Source of the DNA: a virus
Strand: one strand, 5' to 3'
Virus record (IMG/VR): IMGVR_UViG_3300046474_000239
Span: 1 to 64,000 of that record
DNA: 64,000 nucleotides
In this document: positions 24,480 to 32,291 of the stretch, one piece after another
Numbering within the stretch: the first letter of the stretch is position 1
Layout: every line of letters starts with the position of its first letter
Program-made: the position numbers and the translations under genes
Notes under the pieces: generated by a model
What the model was told of the DNA's origin: nothing
The model's input: only the letters and a program-made list of their open reading frames with translations
Database searches by the model: none

Positions 24480-26744
24480 ATGACTATCGCAACGCAATTG
24501 ACTGCACTGAATAACATCAAGCTGGCGATCAAGGCAGCTATCGAGGCCAAAGGGGTGACGGTTGGCAGTGCTGCCTACAACACCTACGCGACCAAGATCG
24601 CAGCCATCCCAAGCGCGGTAGCACGTCCTTCTCAACCGTCTAACTACACGGAGGCGACCTGGACACGCCCGGCAGACTGGCTGGCACTGCCTACCATCAC
24701 GGCTGGTACGACCCGCTTGGTAGGTTTGTTCGCAGTGTTCAACACCGGCACCAACTCCGTGGCGATAAAGTGCACAGGGGCCTACTCGGTAGACTGGGGC
24801 GACGGTTCGGCGGTACAGGACTTCGCCACCAACGTGACGGCGCAGCACACCTTCACCTTCGCCTCACTCAGCTCCGGTACGCTGACCAGCGAAGGCTTCC
24901 GGCAGGCCATCATTCAGGTTTACCCGCAGAGCGGCCAGACCCTGACCGACATCACCTTGAACGTGCGGACGACGGAGCAGGGAGCAGGCGCACAACACAC
25001 CTCGCAGTGGCAGGATGTGTCCATCGCCTCGCCTACTCTGACTTCGCTCAAGCTGGCTTCCAACGTCTATCCGGGCAGCTCCGGCTCCGATACCCGTCAT
25101 TGGGCGCTGCGTAAGATCAAGCTGGACTGCTCGGCGGTAACCAACCTGGGCTACATGTGCTACTCGTTGTACGGGTTGAGGATTGCGGAGATCACCCCGG
25201 CTACCGGCACCACCACCATGACGCACATGTTCGATGGCTGCACCTCGCTGACCAGCGTGACCATCAGCGGAACACTCGCGTCCCTCACCAACACGTCCTA
25301 CCTGTTCAACGACTGCAACTCCCTGACCACGGTCCCCCTGTTTGACACCAGCGCGGTCACGAACATGACCTACATGTTCAGCGCCAACTATTCCCTGCAA
25401 ACGGTGCCTCTGTTCAACACGGCGAACGTCACCACTATGTCGCACATGTTCGACAACGCACGGGCGCTGGTTTCGGTTCCGGCTTTCAACGTCGTCAAAG
25501 TGACTGACATGTCGTACATGTTCTACTCCTGTTCCAACCTGATCACTGTAACGATGACACCTTGCACGGTGTTGGCCGACACCACGTACATGTTCTACTC
25601 CTGCTACGCTTTGCAAAAGCTTGAATTGCTTGGCACCACGTCAGCCCTACTCTCCCTCAGCAGGATGGCGGACTCTTGCAAAGTGTTGACGGAAGTGAAC
25701 ATCACCACCACCTCTGGGGTGACCAACTGCAACTACGCTTTCATCAACTGTTCAGCCTTGCAGTGGGGGCCAACCCTGAATATGGCGAACTGCACACAAA
25801 TGATCAGCATGTTCGATGGCTGCACGAGTCTGCTCGGGATTCCCGCGTATGACACGTCCAAGGTCACGCGCATGGATAGCATGTTCAGTACCTGTTCTGC
25901 GCTGATCACTATCCCGACCTTGGACACCCACTTGGTCACGCAGATGAACAGCATGTTCTTTGGCTGCTTCTCCTTGGCGTCGGTTCCGGTGTGGTCTGCG
26001 CCGCTGTGTACTACCATGGATTCGATGTTCTACAACTGCATGAACCTGCAAACCTTCGAGATGACCAGCTCACCGGTCTGCACGACGACCTACCAAATGT
26101 TCAGCAGTTGCCATGGGTTGAAGTCGGCCAAGATGGGCACGCTCACTGCGGTCACTACCCTCCAGAGCATGTTCAACACATGCAGGTCCTTGCAGTACGT
26201 TGAGATCGTCACAGGCACGGCGGTGACCCTCGCCCTCAGCATGTTCACCGGCTGCTACTCGCTACCTTCAGTGCCCTTGTTCAACCTGCAAAACTGCACG
26301 CGCACGGACAGTATGTTCAGCGACTGCTTCTCCCTCGAAACCGTGCCGCTGTTTGTCACGACCAACGTGACAAACATGGATACCATGTTCCAAAACTGCC
26401 GCTCCCTGCGCACCTTGCCAGCTTTTGACACCGCCAAGGTCACTACCATGAACACCATGCTCAACGGCTGCATGTCGCTGACGGCGATTCCGGCCTGGAA
26501 CGTGATACTGGTCACGGGCTTCAGCACCTTCGTGACAGCGGGCTACAGCATCAGCCGTATACTGATGACCAACATCAAGGTGACCATCAGCTTCAGCACA
26601 CAGATGATGTCAGCGGCGGAGTTGAACGAGCTGTACACCAACCTGCCAACAGTCACAGCCAAGACGCTGACGGTATCAGGGAACTGGGGTTACGCGGCGA
26701 GCACTGTATCCATCGCTACAGCCAAGGGGTGGACGGTCAACTAA
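24480..26744 (+). CDS. BspA-like leucine-rich-repeat tail adhesin (DUF285-type repeats)
   Basis: 754 residues. The N-terminus (TALNNIKLAIKAAIEAKGVTV...YATKIAAIP) is a segment often found in phage tail proteins. A WGDG motif (SVDWGDGSAVQDF) follows near residue 105, as in BspA-like proteins. From about residue 220 to 710 there are about 20 repeats of 22-24 residues with the pattern MF-GC-SL--VP-FNTA-VT-MS, the DUF285/BspA leucine-rich repeat. In bacteria such repeats bind host surfaces. Here, next to the fibre and the alginate lyase, a receptor-binding role is likely. Confidence 0.85.
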   Translation: MTIATQLTALNNIKLAIKAAIEAKGVTVGSAAYNTYATKIAAIPSAVARPSQPSNYTEATWTRPADWLALPTITAGTTRLVGLFAVFNTGTNSVAIKCTGAYSVDWGDGSAVQDFATNVTAQHTFTFASLSSGTLTSEGFRQAIIQVYPQSGQTLTDITLNVRTTEQGAGAQHTSQWQDVSIASPTLTSLKLASNVYPGSSGSDTRHWALRKIKLDCSAVTNLGYMCYSLYGLRIAEITPATGTTTMTHMFDGCTSLTSVTISGTLASLTNTSYLFNDCNSLTTVPLFDTSAVTNMTYMFSANYSLQTVPLFNTANVTTMSHMFDNARALVSVPAFNVVKVTDMSYMFYSCSNLITVTMTPCTVLADTTYMFYSCYALQKLELLGTTSALLSLSRMADSCKVLTEVNITTTSGVTNCNYAFINCSALQWGPTLNMANCTQMISMFDGCTSLLGIPAYDTSKVTRMDSMFSTCSALITIPTLDTHLVTQMNSMFFGCFSLASVPVWSAPLCTTMDSMFYNCMNLQTFEMTSSPVCTTTYQMFSSCHGLKSAKMGTLTAVTTLQSMFNTCRSLQYVEIVTGTAVTLALSMFTGCYSLPSVPLFNLQNCTRTDSMFSDCFSLETVPLFVTTNVTNMDTMFQNCRSLRTLPAFDTAKVTTMNTMLNGCMSLTAIPAWNVILVTGFSTFVTAGYSISRILMTNIKVTISFSTQMMSAAELNELYTNLPTVTAKTLTVSGNWGYAASTVSIATAKGWTVN

Positions 26745-26746
26745 TG

Positions 26747-26762
26747 GTGCAATTGATTGCAC
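26747..26762 (-). repeat. Dispersed 16-bp inverted repeat, copy 6 (reverse)
   Basis: GTGCAATTGATTGCAC, between the adhesin stop and the alginate lyase gene. Confidence 0.92.
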
Positions 26763-26796
26763 GGGCAGTAACACTCGACCTACAAGGACCTGCTAA

Positions 26797-27498
26797 ATGG
26801 AACGCATAGATCTTCACTTGTTGAACCTCACCACACCGAAGCCGTCCGAAGATGGCGGCAGCCTGAGCACCACCTACCCACCAGGGCAGTTTGTTGAAGA
26901 CGAGTTTTACCGGCAGGGTGAAACGGGTGAGCTGATCTTGTGGGCGCCGGTAGTCGGAGCATCGACCAAGTCGACCACGCGCACCCGCACCGAACTGCGT
27001 GAGACCCTAGCCAACGGCACCACCTTCAACTGGCGGATGGATAGCGCCGACCACCATTGGCTGCAAACCTCGGTCGTCGTGCGCGAGGTGCCGGAGCCCT
27101 CGGGTGAGACTGTCGTATCGCAGATCCACGTCAAGGACTCGTCCAGGCCTATGCTCAAGGTCTCGTACGATGACGGGCGGATCGTCGTAGGCTTCCGGGC
27201 GGAGTTCGACCAGGTCGATCCAGTAGACACAACCATCCTGTCCAACGTGCCGCTGAATACCCGCCTGGCCCTATCCGTACACCTGACGGCAACCGGTCAG
27301 TTATCCGTCTCAGCCAGTTACACCCTCAACGGGGTGCGTGTAGACGGGAAAGCCCAATTAACGGCCTACCTCTCCTGGAACCCGAAGCTGTTGTACTTCA
27401 AGTTCGGCGTCTACAACCAGCAGTCGCCGAGCCCGACAACCCCGGCAGATACGGGCAGCCTGGCCACGTACTGGAAGGCCAGCATCCGCCACGAGTAG
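26797..27498 (+). CDS. Polysaccharide lyase family 7 (alginate lyase-like)
   Basis: 233 residues, a single PL7 beta-jelly-roll domain. All three conserved active-site strands are visible: RTRTELRE (R-x-E-L-R) near residue 69, SQIHVKD (QIH) near residue 111, and LYFKFGVYNQQS (YFKxGVYNQ) near residue 208. PL7 enzymes cut alginate by beta-elimination. No signal peptide is seen, so it would act as part of the virion or after lysis. It follows the adhesin gene, which favours a tail depolymerase. Alginate suggests a Pseudomonas- or Azotobacter-like host. Confidence 0.9.
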   Translation: MERIDLHLLNLTTPKPSEDGGSLSTTYPPGQFVEDEFYRQGETGELILWAPVVGASTKSTTRTRTELRETLANGTTFNWRMDSADHHWLQTSVVVREVPEPSGETVVSQIHVKDSSRPMLKVSYDDGRIVVGFRAEFDQVDPVDTTILSNVPLNTRLALSVHLTATGQLSVSASYTLNGVRVDGKAQLTAYLSWNPKLLYFKFGVYNQQSPSPTTPADTGSLATYWKASIRHE

Positions 27499-27512
27499 CC
27501 ATCCTGTGTAGC

Positions 27513-27541
27513 TTGCGGGCGGAGGGAGCCTGGACTACATT
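27513..27541 (+). promoter_or_regulatory. Predicted promoter of the accessory region
   Basis: TTGCGG (27513-27518), 17 nt, TACATT (27536-27541). The upstream sequence TGTAGCTTGCGGGCGG is identical to that of the promoter at 33061, so it belongs to the same promoter family. Confidence 0.55.
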
Positions 27542-27824
27542 GAACTCACTAGGGGCGGTAGACCTGGGTTGCAGCAGCAGTTGGAAGTAGCAAGGTGATG
27601 TGCGTCGGGCAGGGCCTGACCTCCTGTCAACGCTTCGGCGGAGACCGGCAACCGTACCACCGGGGCAACCTGGGCTGGGAACAGAAGGTACGGAATTCTT
27701 TGGGATGCACGCGGCGCGGCATGGAAGTCACGGACCCGCGAGGGGCAGATGCCGATGGCGGACAACTCGTCGCGTTCATCCCAAAGGATTCAACCACAGG
27801 CCATCCCAGGCCAGGAGAGAAGCG
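27542..27824 (+). other. Long untranslated leader or small RNA with inverted repeat
   Basis: About 280 nt after the promoter and before the gene at 27825 carry no convincing gene. GAATTCTTTGGGATG (27693-27707) pairs with CATCCCAAAGGATTC (27777-27791) with a single G-T pair, enclosing a 69-nt GC-rich loop. It could be an independent small RNA or a structured leader. Small frames here (27595, 27600) have no ribosome-binding site. Confidence 0.45.
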
Positions 27825-28079
27825 ATGTCAGTAACGGCAAAGTTCAAAGGCGGCCCGCTCGACGGGCGGAAGAACACCCTCAAGGGTCGCGACAAACCAC
27901 CGGCCCAGTACAAGTGCGATGACGAGGCCAAGGCCCGTAACATGCGCGGCCACTACCGCCTGGTAACCAATACCGACAACGTGCTCACCGAGCCCGTCCA
28001 GTACGTCTGGGAAGGCCACCGGGTTGACGCAAACCATTGCACCCCGGAGACAGGCAAGTTCTGGCCTGCTACCGCCTAG
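27825..28079 (+). CDS. Small hypothetical protein
   Basis: 84 residues, basic (KFKGGPLDGRKNTLKGRDKPP, YVWEGHRVDANHCTPE). AGGAGAGAAGCG precedes the ATG. The GGPLDG-to-YVWEGHR layout resembles short phage proteins of unknown function. It lies behind the long leader at 27.5-27.8 kb. Confidence 0.7.
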   Translation: MSVTAKFKGGPLDGRKNTLKGRDKPPAQYKCDDEAKARNMRGHYRLVTNTDNVLTEPVQYVWEGHRVDANHCTPETGKFWPATA

Positions 28080-28083
28080 ACCT

Positions 28084-28340
28084 GTGTGGGCATGCGCGTT
28101 CCCCTATCTACTCCTGTGTGGGCACGCGCTTTCCCCTACTAGATTTACTCCAGTGTGGGCATGTGGTTTCCCCAACTACGAATCCGCTGGTGTCCAGCGC
28201 CAGGCCCGTGGCCCCGGTGTCCATGCCGGTGCTCCTGCCACTGATGATCGGGCTAGTGTCAGCGCTGCTGGTGTCCCGACCGGTGGTCATCCCGCTGGTG
28301 TCTATTAGTGCCAACACCTCTGAAGAGCCCGGTGTAGAGC
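28084..28340 (+). repeat. Noncoding repeat locus A (GTGTGGGCAYG and CTGGTGTC families)
   Basis: Three copies of GTGTGGGCAYG start at 28084, 28116 and 28153, each followed by a G/T-rich segment and TTCCCC. After them come at least six GGTGTC units (GCTGGTGTCC, CCGGTGTCC and similar). No gene is supported here. The same two repeat families make up locus B at 37.4-38.0 kb. Confidence 0.75.
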
Positions 28341-28361
28341 CTCCGGTGTCACCCCACTGAT

Positions 28362-28390
28362 TTGACCCGTCTCTGTCAGATTGTTATAAT
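28362..28390 (+). promoter_or_regulatory. Strong predicted sigma70 promoter
   Basis: TTGACC (28362-28367), 17 nt, consensus TATAAT (28385-28390). The best promoter in the window; it points into the accessory gene block. Confidence 0.8.
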
Positions 28391-28436
28391 TGCCCACACA
28401 CCCGCACCCACACACGCATCCAGAAGGAGCGAACCC

Positions 28437-28886
28437 GTGGACCCTAAGACTCAGTGGCGTCACAAAAGCAAGTTAAAAGAACTCGCCAAGATAGAACGCG
28501 GGATCCTGAAGTCTGTGCGTCGAGCGCAGCGCCAGGCTGATTTGATAGTACCCAAGGCGCTAGCCTGGATACCGATACCGTATGAAAAGCCGGAACCCAT
28601 AACGGCGGTTATCCTGGCGCGCCGGGCCTGGTATGAGGCGGGGGAAGTGCGGACCATTCCCGTTACTACCCTTTGCCGGGCGATTGCCCTTAATGAGGCG
28701 CAGAGACTGTTAAAGCGCGAAGGCTTCACGCACTGCACCGTGCTAGATGTTTATGAGGGACACCCCGCGTGCAATCAATTGCACCAGGATCTGTGTCGAT
28801 GGCGGGCGGTCAACCCCCGGCCTATAGTTGAATCACATTCAAGTCACCCACAAGGGGATAGCAAACATGAACACCGAAGCCCGTGA
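28437..28886 (+). CDS. Basic hypothetical protein, GTG start
   Basis: 149 residues beginning with GTG at 28437, 8 nt after AAGGAG and 46 nt after the strong promoter. The N-terminal half is Lys/Arg-rich (KSKLKELAKIERGILKSVRRAQRQ). A helical middle follows (LCRAIALNEAQRLLKREGFTHCTVLDVYEGH). The last 40 residues read through an inverted-repeat site and the next gene's promoter and start (20-nt overlap), so the tail is probably unconstrained. No known family; DNA or RNA binding is a guess from charge. Confidence 0.65.
   Translation: MDPKTQWRHKSKLKELAKIERGILKSVRRAQRQADLIVPKALAWIPIPYEKPEPITAVILARRAWYEAGEVRTIPVTTLCRAIALNEAQRLLKREGFTHCTVLDVYEGHPACNQLHQDLCRWRAVNPRPIVESHSSHPQGDSKHEHRSP
28769..28784 (+). 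repeat. Dispersed 16-bp inverted repeat, copy 7
   Basis: GTGCAATCAATTGCAC, in the 3' end of the GTG-start gene and 15 nt upstream of the next cassette promoter; read in frame as CNQLH. Confidence 0.92.
28799..28860 (+). promoter_or_regulatory. Accessory promoter-leader cassette
   Basis: ATGGCG (28799-28804), 18 nt, TATAGT (28823-28828), then the conserved leader CACCCACAAGGGGATA (28845-28860) containing the ribosome-binding site of the gene at 28867. Confidence 0.65.
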
Positions 28887-29034
28887 CACCCTGTTAGACC
28901 TTTATGCCGATTGGTTCACCAACTACCTGACCGTCGAGCATTACGCCTCGGTGAACGGCCTTACGGTAGCGCAAGCAAAGGTCCTCATTGACCTGGCCCG
29001 CGAAGTCACTAACAGTCCGCACCCTGAATCCTGA
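28867..29034 (+). CDS. Small helical protein, cassette-driven
   Basis: 55 residues (LLDLYADWFTNYLTVEHYASVNGLTVAQAKVLIDLARE), acidic and helical with a helix-turn-helix-like appearance. Such small proteins occur in accessory regions of other phages. AAGGGG of the conserved leader is its ribosome-binding site. Confidence 0.75.
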   Translation: MNTEARDTLLDLYADWFTNYLTVEHYASVNGLTVAQAKVLIDLAREVTNSPHPES

Positions 29035-29043
29035 TCACTGGCC

Positions 29044-29106
29044 CTGGCGCTTTGCCGGGGCTGGGCTATGCTCTTAATACACACCAAACGTCACCCACAA
29101 GGGGAT
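29044..29106 (+). promoter_or_regulatory. Accessory promoter-leader cassette
   Basis: CTGGCG (29044-29049), 17 nt, TATGCT (29067-29072), leader CACCCACAAGGGGATT at 29092. Drives the gene at 29113. Confidence 0.7.
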
Positions 29107-29112
29107 TGCACC

Positions 29113-29412
29113 ATGAAAACCATCGCCGACCTGAAACGCCGCGTAGTCGTTGGGACCTGGCTCAAGCTGGATGCCTACACCATCTCTGGCGTGCCCGCTT
29201 CGCACAAGTACATGAACATCCCCCGCCAGGTTTGCGCGGCTCAGACCAATAGCTTTGCCAGCAAGCCCGTGGACGATCCGCGCTTCCCGAAAGCCGAGGC
29301 CAGTTGGTGTGATTGGCCCAAGAAGGCCGAGTTTGTGCCGGACGATGACGGTGAAGGTTTCGCCGTGAACCATGGCCATATCCACCTGCACTACCGGATT
29401 GCATCCGCGTAG
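29113..29412 (+). CDS. Hypothetical protein, cassette-driven
   Basis: 99 residues. Beta-strand start (LKRRVVVGTWLKLDAY), then PASHKYMNIPRQVCAAQTNSFA and an aromatic, acidic end. Not recognised. The start at 29113 is fixed by the conserved AAGGGG leader; the longer frame from 29068 would translate the promoter. Confidence 0.7.
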   Translation: MKTIADLKRRVVVGTWLKLDAYTISGVPASHKYMNIPRQVCAAQTNSFASKPVDDPRFPKAEASWCDWPKKAEFVPDDDGEGFAVNHGHIHLHYRIASA

Positions 29413-29421
29413 CCACTGGAC

Positions 29422-29483
29422 CTGGCGCCTTTCGGGGCGCCTGCTATTCTCATGTTACACAAACCAATCACCCAGAAGGGGAT
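29422..29483 (+). promoter_or_regulatory. Accessory promoter-leader cassette
   Basis: CTGGCG (29422-29427), 17 nt, TATTCT (29445-29450), leader CACCCAGAAGGGGAT at 29469. The spacer contains GGCGCC...GGCGCC, which may also terminate upstream transcription. Confidence 0.7.
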
Positions 29484-29488
29484 CCGTG

Positions 29489-29866
29489 ATGTCGACCAAA
29501 CACAAGCCGTACACGAAAGACCAGACCAAGGCGATAGAGGCCGCGTGGTTCGCCCTCATGCGGGCGGTGGAATCCAACGCCATGCAGGAGCTGCGGCTCC
29601 GTGAAGCGTACAAGGCAGACCACAAGGACTTCGGCCCGGTGGCAACCCGCGCTCACATAATCGGTTACGTGCGCCAGGGTATGCGTATACCTGGACCGGC
29701 TACCATTCAGAACCTGGCGGCACAGCGTAACGAGATCGTCCACTGCTACATGGTTGGCCAGTGCCTCTTCTACAACCTGGACTACCCGCACAAGCTTACC
29801 GAGATCCTGGACGTGGCCGGTGATGCAGAGACCGAGGCGCAGGAAGCTTTCCTGAAAACCCTTTAA
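29489..29866 (+). CDS. Hypothetical protein, cassette-driven
   Basis: 125 residues, helical (AAWFALMRAVESNAMQELRLREAYK, YVRQGMRIPGPATIQNLAAQRNEIVHCYMVGQC). The charged N-terminus and regular helices suggest a small soluble protein. No family recognised. The start is set by the leader at 29469. Confidence 0.7.
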   Translation: MSTKHKPYTKDQTKAIEAAWFALMRAVESNAMQELRLREAYKADHKDFGPVATRAHIIGYVRQGMRIPGPATIQNLAAQRNEIVHCYMVGQCLFYNLDYPHKLTEILDVAGDAETEAQEAFLKTL

Positions 29867-29875
29867 CCGGTGGAC

Positions 29876-29935
29876 CTGGCGAGTTCGTCAGGCCCTGCTA
29901 TGCTTCCAATACACCCAAATCACCCTAAAGGGGAT
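29876..29935 (+). promoter_or_regulatory. Accessory promoter-leader cassette
   Basis: CTGGCG (29876-29881), 17 nt, TATGCT (29899-29904), leader CACCCTAAAGGGGAT at 29921. Confidence 0.7.
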
Positions 29936-29941
29936 TACGCA

Positions 29942-30787
29942 ATGACCACTAAAAAACCAGCCACCACCGACCTGGCCAAAGTCCTGGCCACCCTGCACGC
30001 CGCTAACGCGGACGGGGACGTAACCGCGTGTATCCTGGCAGCCAATGACGCGGAACACGCCGACAGCACCCAACGGCTGGCCTACTATCACCACCTGGGG
30101 CTCTTTCGTATCCGCGCCGAGCCAGATACCGATTACTCGTTTGCCGACCTGTGCGGGGACACGTACAACCCTGAAGCATGCCCGGATATTCCACCCGCAC
30201 AGCTCGCCAGAGAGAAGGCCACGTTTCGATCCCGTGTCAGCCGCCAGGGGGTGTGGGGTTTTGTCCTGGAAGTGCGCAAGTCGTCGGCGGATGCATGGGG
30301 CGTGCCCGGTGAACACCTCGACTCACTGTGGGGCAACGTCGGGGCTGACTTCGTCGGGTCCGGCTATGACCACGATTTTCTGGTAAACGCCCTGGACTGG
30401 CTCGAAGAAAACAAGGTTGTGGAGACTGACCCGCAAGCCAACCTCATTGCCGCCGCGAAGAAAGCCCTGTGTGGTATGCGGGCGCTGATCGCCCTGTACC
30501 CTGAGATGGCCGGTGACATCCAACCCTACTGCAAAAAACTCTTTGATGCTTTGGACCCGTACGACATGCCAGGCAGCATGGGCGTCAGTGTGCCCGGCAC
30601 GCTACCCGCGCCCGTCGAACCTTTGCTAGGCTTTGATGGGTTCGGGTTCAACCTGATAGCGGACCAGTACCGGGCTCGTGTTCTTACCCTGGATAAGGAG
30701 TTCAAACCCGGACACCCCCGCGAGTCAGAAGGCGCGGCGGTCCTGGCGGCCTTGTTTGCGTCAGGGGTAGCGACTAAAAACTACTAA
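29942..30787 (+). CDS. Hypothetical protein with DYSFADLCGDTYNPE motif
   Basis: 281 residues, acidic. The N-terminal helix is followed by an RAEPDTDYSFADLCGDTYNPEACPDIPP segment and a GVWGFVLEVRK-to-HLDSLWGNVGADF segment. This pair occurs, to my memory, in uncharacterised plasmid and phage proteins. The C-terminal part (CGMRALIALYPEMAGDIQPYC...) is helical and seems a separate module. No catalytic motif is evident. The longest cassette-driven gene with the one at 35842. Confidence 0.75.
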   Translation: MTTKKPATTDLAKVLATLHAANADGDVTACILAANDAEHADSTQRLAYYHHLGLFRIRAEPDTDYSFADLCGDTYNPEACPDIPPAQLAREKATFRSRVSRQGVWGFVLEVRKSSADAWGVPGEHLDSLWGNVGADFVGSGYDHDFLVNALDWLEENKVVETDPQANLIAAAKKALCGMRALIALYPEMAGDIQPYCKKLFDALDPYDMPGSMGVSVPGTLPAPVEPLLGFDGFGFNLIADQYRARVLTLDKEFKPGHPRESEGAAVLAALFASGVATKNY

Positions 30788-30801
30788 CCCACCCACCCAC
30801 A

Positions 30802-30821
30802 GGGGCGCCTAACAACGCCCC
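30802..30821 (+). promoter_or_regulatory. Leader hairpin GGGGCG/CGCCCC
   Basis: GGGGCG (30802-30807) pairs with CGCCCC (30816-30821), 21 nt before the start at 30843. The same stem appears before genes at 38857 and 40250. No T run follows, so it is a leader hairpin rather than a terminator. Confidence 0.5.
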
Positions 30822-30842
30822 ACAAGCTTTGCAGGGGGTTTT

Positions 30843-31064
30843 ATGTCGTGTCCTATGTATGTAGTCGAAGCACGCACGCCAGGCGGCGCGCTGGATCCTG
30901 GCGCGGAGCAACCGCCGTTTAACGTGGCGAGCGAGCGCCAGCTATTCGAGTATTACGGCGAACAAAGTGGGCGCATGGCCTACCAGGGTGACCAGGAGCA
31001 TTACCAGTTAGTGGTCGATTGGTATAAGAGCAAGGGCTGGGCAGTACGCCCGAAAACGTGGTAG
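30843..31064 (+). CDS. Small hypothetical protein
   Basis: 73 residues (MYVVEARTPGGALDPGAEQPPFNVAS, RQLFEYYGEQSGRMAYQGDQEHYQLVVDWYKSKGW). AGGGGG lies upstream. Unknown. Confidence 0.7.
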   Translation: MSCPMYVVEARTPGGALDPGAEQPPFNVASERQLFEYYGEQSGRMAYQGDQEHYQLVVDWYKSKGWAVRPKTW

Positions 31065-31075
31065 GGAGAGACGCC

Positions 31076-31339
31076 ATGTCAGTGGAAATCGTTCACGTCG
31101 TCCGGGGGCAATGCAAGATAACCGGGAAGAAATACAAGCTAGTGCGCGGACAGGTACGGCAACCCCACGAAGCCCGTGGAGAAGACGTGTTCCCCTCCAT
31201 CTTTTTCGCTATCCATTCAGCTAGCCGGGCGGCTAAGACCTGGCGTAAAATGTCGGACACTATCATTTTCACAGTCGTGCCCGTGAAGAGCATTGACGGT
31301 GAGTTAGTCGAAGAGGAGGAGGGTGATGAGTGCTCTTGA
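31076..31339 (+). CDS. Small hypothetical protein
   Basis: 87 residues with a basic start (VRGQCKITGKKYKLVRGQVRQ) and an acidic C-terminus (ELVEEEEGDEC). GAGAG precedes the ATG at 31076. It overlaps the next gene by 14 nt. Unknown. Confidence 0.65.
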   Translation: MSVEIVHVVRGQCKITGKKYKLVRGQVRQPHEARGEDVFPSIFFAIHSASRAAKTWRKMSDTIIFTVVPVKSIDGELVEEEEGDECS

Positions 31340-31523
31340 AGCCTTTGCGGCGTTCTATCGCGGCCTAAAGGCCGTTGCTTTGATTGTCCTGTTCTATTGC
31401 GTATGGAACCTGGATAACCATTTGAAGGAAAAATACCATGTACCTGGACAAGCCTCTGTTCAAGTTAAAGCCGGACGAACCGCGCCAGTATGCGAACGTA
31501 ACCAATGCCCTGGAGGTCACTGA
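31326..31523 (+). CDS. Possible small membrane protein overlapping the next gene
   Basis: 65 residues; GLKAVALIVLFYCVWNL is a good single transmembrane helix. GGAGG lies 6 nt before the ATG. The last 29 codons overlap the better-supported gene at 31438, so the C-terminal part may be unconstrained. Confidence 0.5.
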   Translation: MSALEAFAAFYRGLKAVALIVLFYCVWNLDNHLKEKYHVPGQASVQVKAGRTAPVCERNQCPGGH

Positions 31524-31731
31524 AAAGGGCTCCGCCTGGGTTCGCCACATCCAGGTCAGTACATCTCTGTTTCACCTGATGCGCCACCTCAAGGTTCCAG
31601 TGTCGGCGGCGGTGACTTTGTACCTGGACATTGAAGGACCCGTGGCGGTCTTCGGCCTGATGGTCGATGATCAAGACATGCACGACCTATGGGAGTACAG
31701 CAGCAAGCTACTACCACCATTCTTGGACTGA
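31438..31731 (+). CDS. Hypothetical protein
   Basis: 97 residues (PDEPRQYANVTNALEVTEKGSAWVRHIQVS, VPVSAAVTLYLDIEGPVAVFGLMVDD), beta-rich. GAAGGA precedes the start. Ends just before the next cassette promoter. Unknown. Confidence 0.7.
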   Translation: MYLDKPLFKLKPDEPRQYANVTNALEVTEKGSAWVRHIQVSTSLFHLMRHLKVPVSAAVTLYLDIEGPVAVFGLMVDDQDMHDLWEYSSKLLPPFLD

Positions 31732-31740
31732 CCGGTGGGC

Positions 31741-31799
31741 CTGGCGCGGAAGCCTGGGCCTGCTATAGTTGAGCTACTACCAATCACCCACAAGGGGAT
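31741..31799 (+). promoter_or_regulatory. Accessory promoter-leader cassette
   Basis: CTGGCG (31741-31746), 17 nt, TATAGT (31764-31769), leader CACCCACAAGGGGAT at 31785. Confidence 0.7.
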
Positions 31800-31805
31800 A
31801 GCCAG

Positions 31806-32291
31806 ATGAAAACCAAATACACCAAGCCCGTGTTGAGCGCAGACGGCCTGAGTGAGCTGGTACAGGCGAACGCCTGGAAACGCTACTACAACGGCGAGAC
31901 CTGTGCGCAATTCATCACTCGGGTCCTGGACCTGTGCAAAGCCCACACTCTGTCTTTCCAGTCCCACATCTCCGTGTCGGAAGAGCCTGGCGCCTGGGAA
32001 TACGACTACCTCACCCGTGGCTTCAGCGCTCCGCGCTTCACATTCGAGGAGTACCAGGCGAGGCGCTTGCCCTACGTCGGTGCCACTATCATCGCCCTGA
32101 ACTTCGACGACCTGTCTTGTGCATTCCACATGTACACCCGTGATGCCTCTGTTATCGAGGCGTTCCACCAAGCATTCGCCGACAACCCTGGCGCCGACGC
32201 AATCGCCGGTTACCGGGCAAACCTCAGTGCAGAGTTCGACCGTGACCGCAAACGCTTCGAGAAGCGCAAGGAGACCTCCAGTGGCTATTAA
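31806..32291 (+). CDS. Hypothetical protein, cassette-driven
   Basis: 161 residues. Helical N-terminus (GLSELVQANAWKRYYNGETCAQFITRVLDLC), beta middle (LPYVGATIIALNFDDLSCAF) and a charged C-terminal helix. Overlaps the next gene by 11 nt. Not recognised. Confidence 0.72.
   Translation: MKTKYTKPVLSADGLSELVQANAWKRYYNGETCAQFITRVLDLCKAHTLSFQSHISVSEEPGAWEYDYLTRGFSAPRFTFEEYQARRLPYVGATIIALNFDDLSCAFHMYTRDASVIEAFHQAFADNPGADAIAGYRANLSAEFDRDRKRFEKRKETSSGY

Noticed and set aside
27542-27824. tRNA gene
   Set aside because: No cloverleaf with a T-loop GTTCRANNC and a matching acceptor stem could be drawn here or elsewhere in the window.
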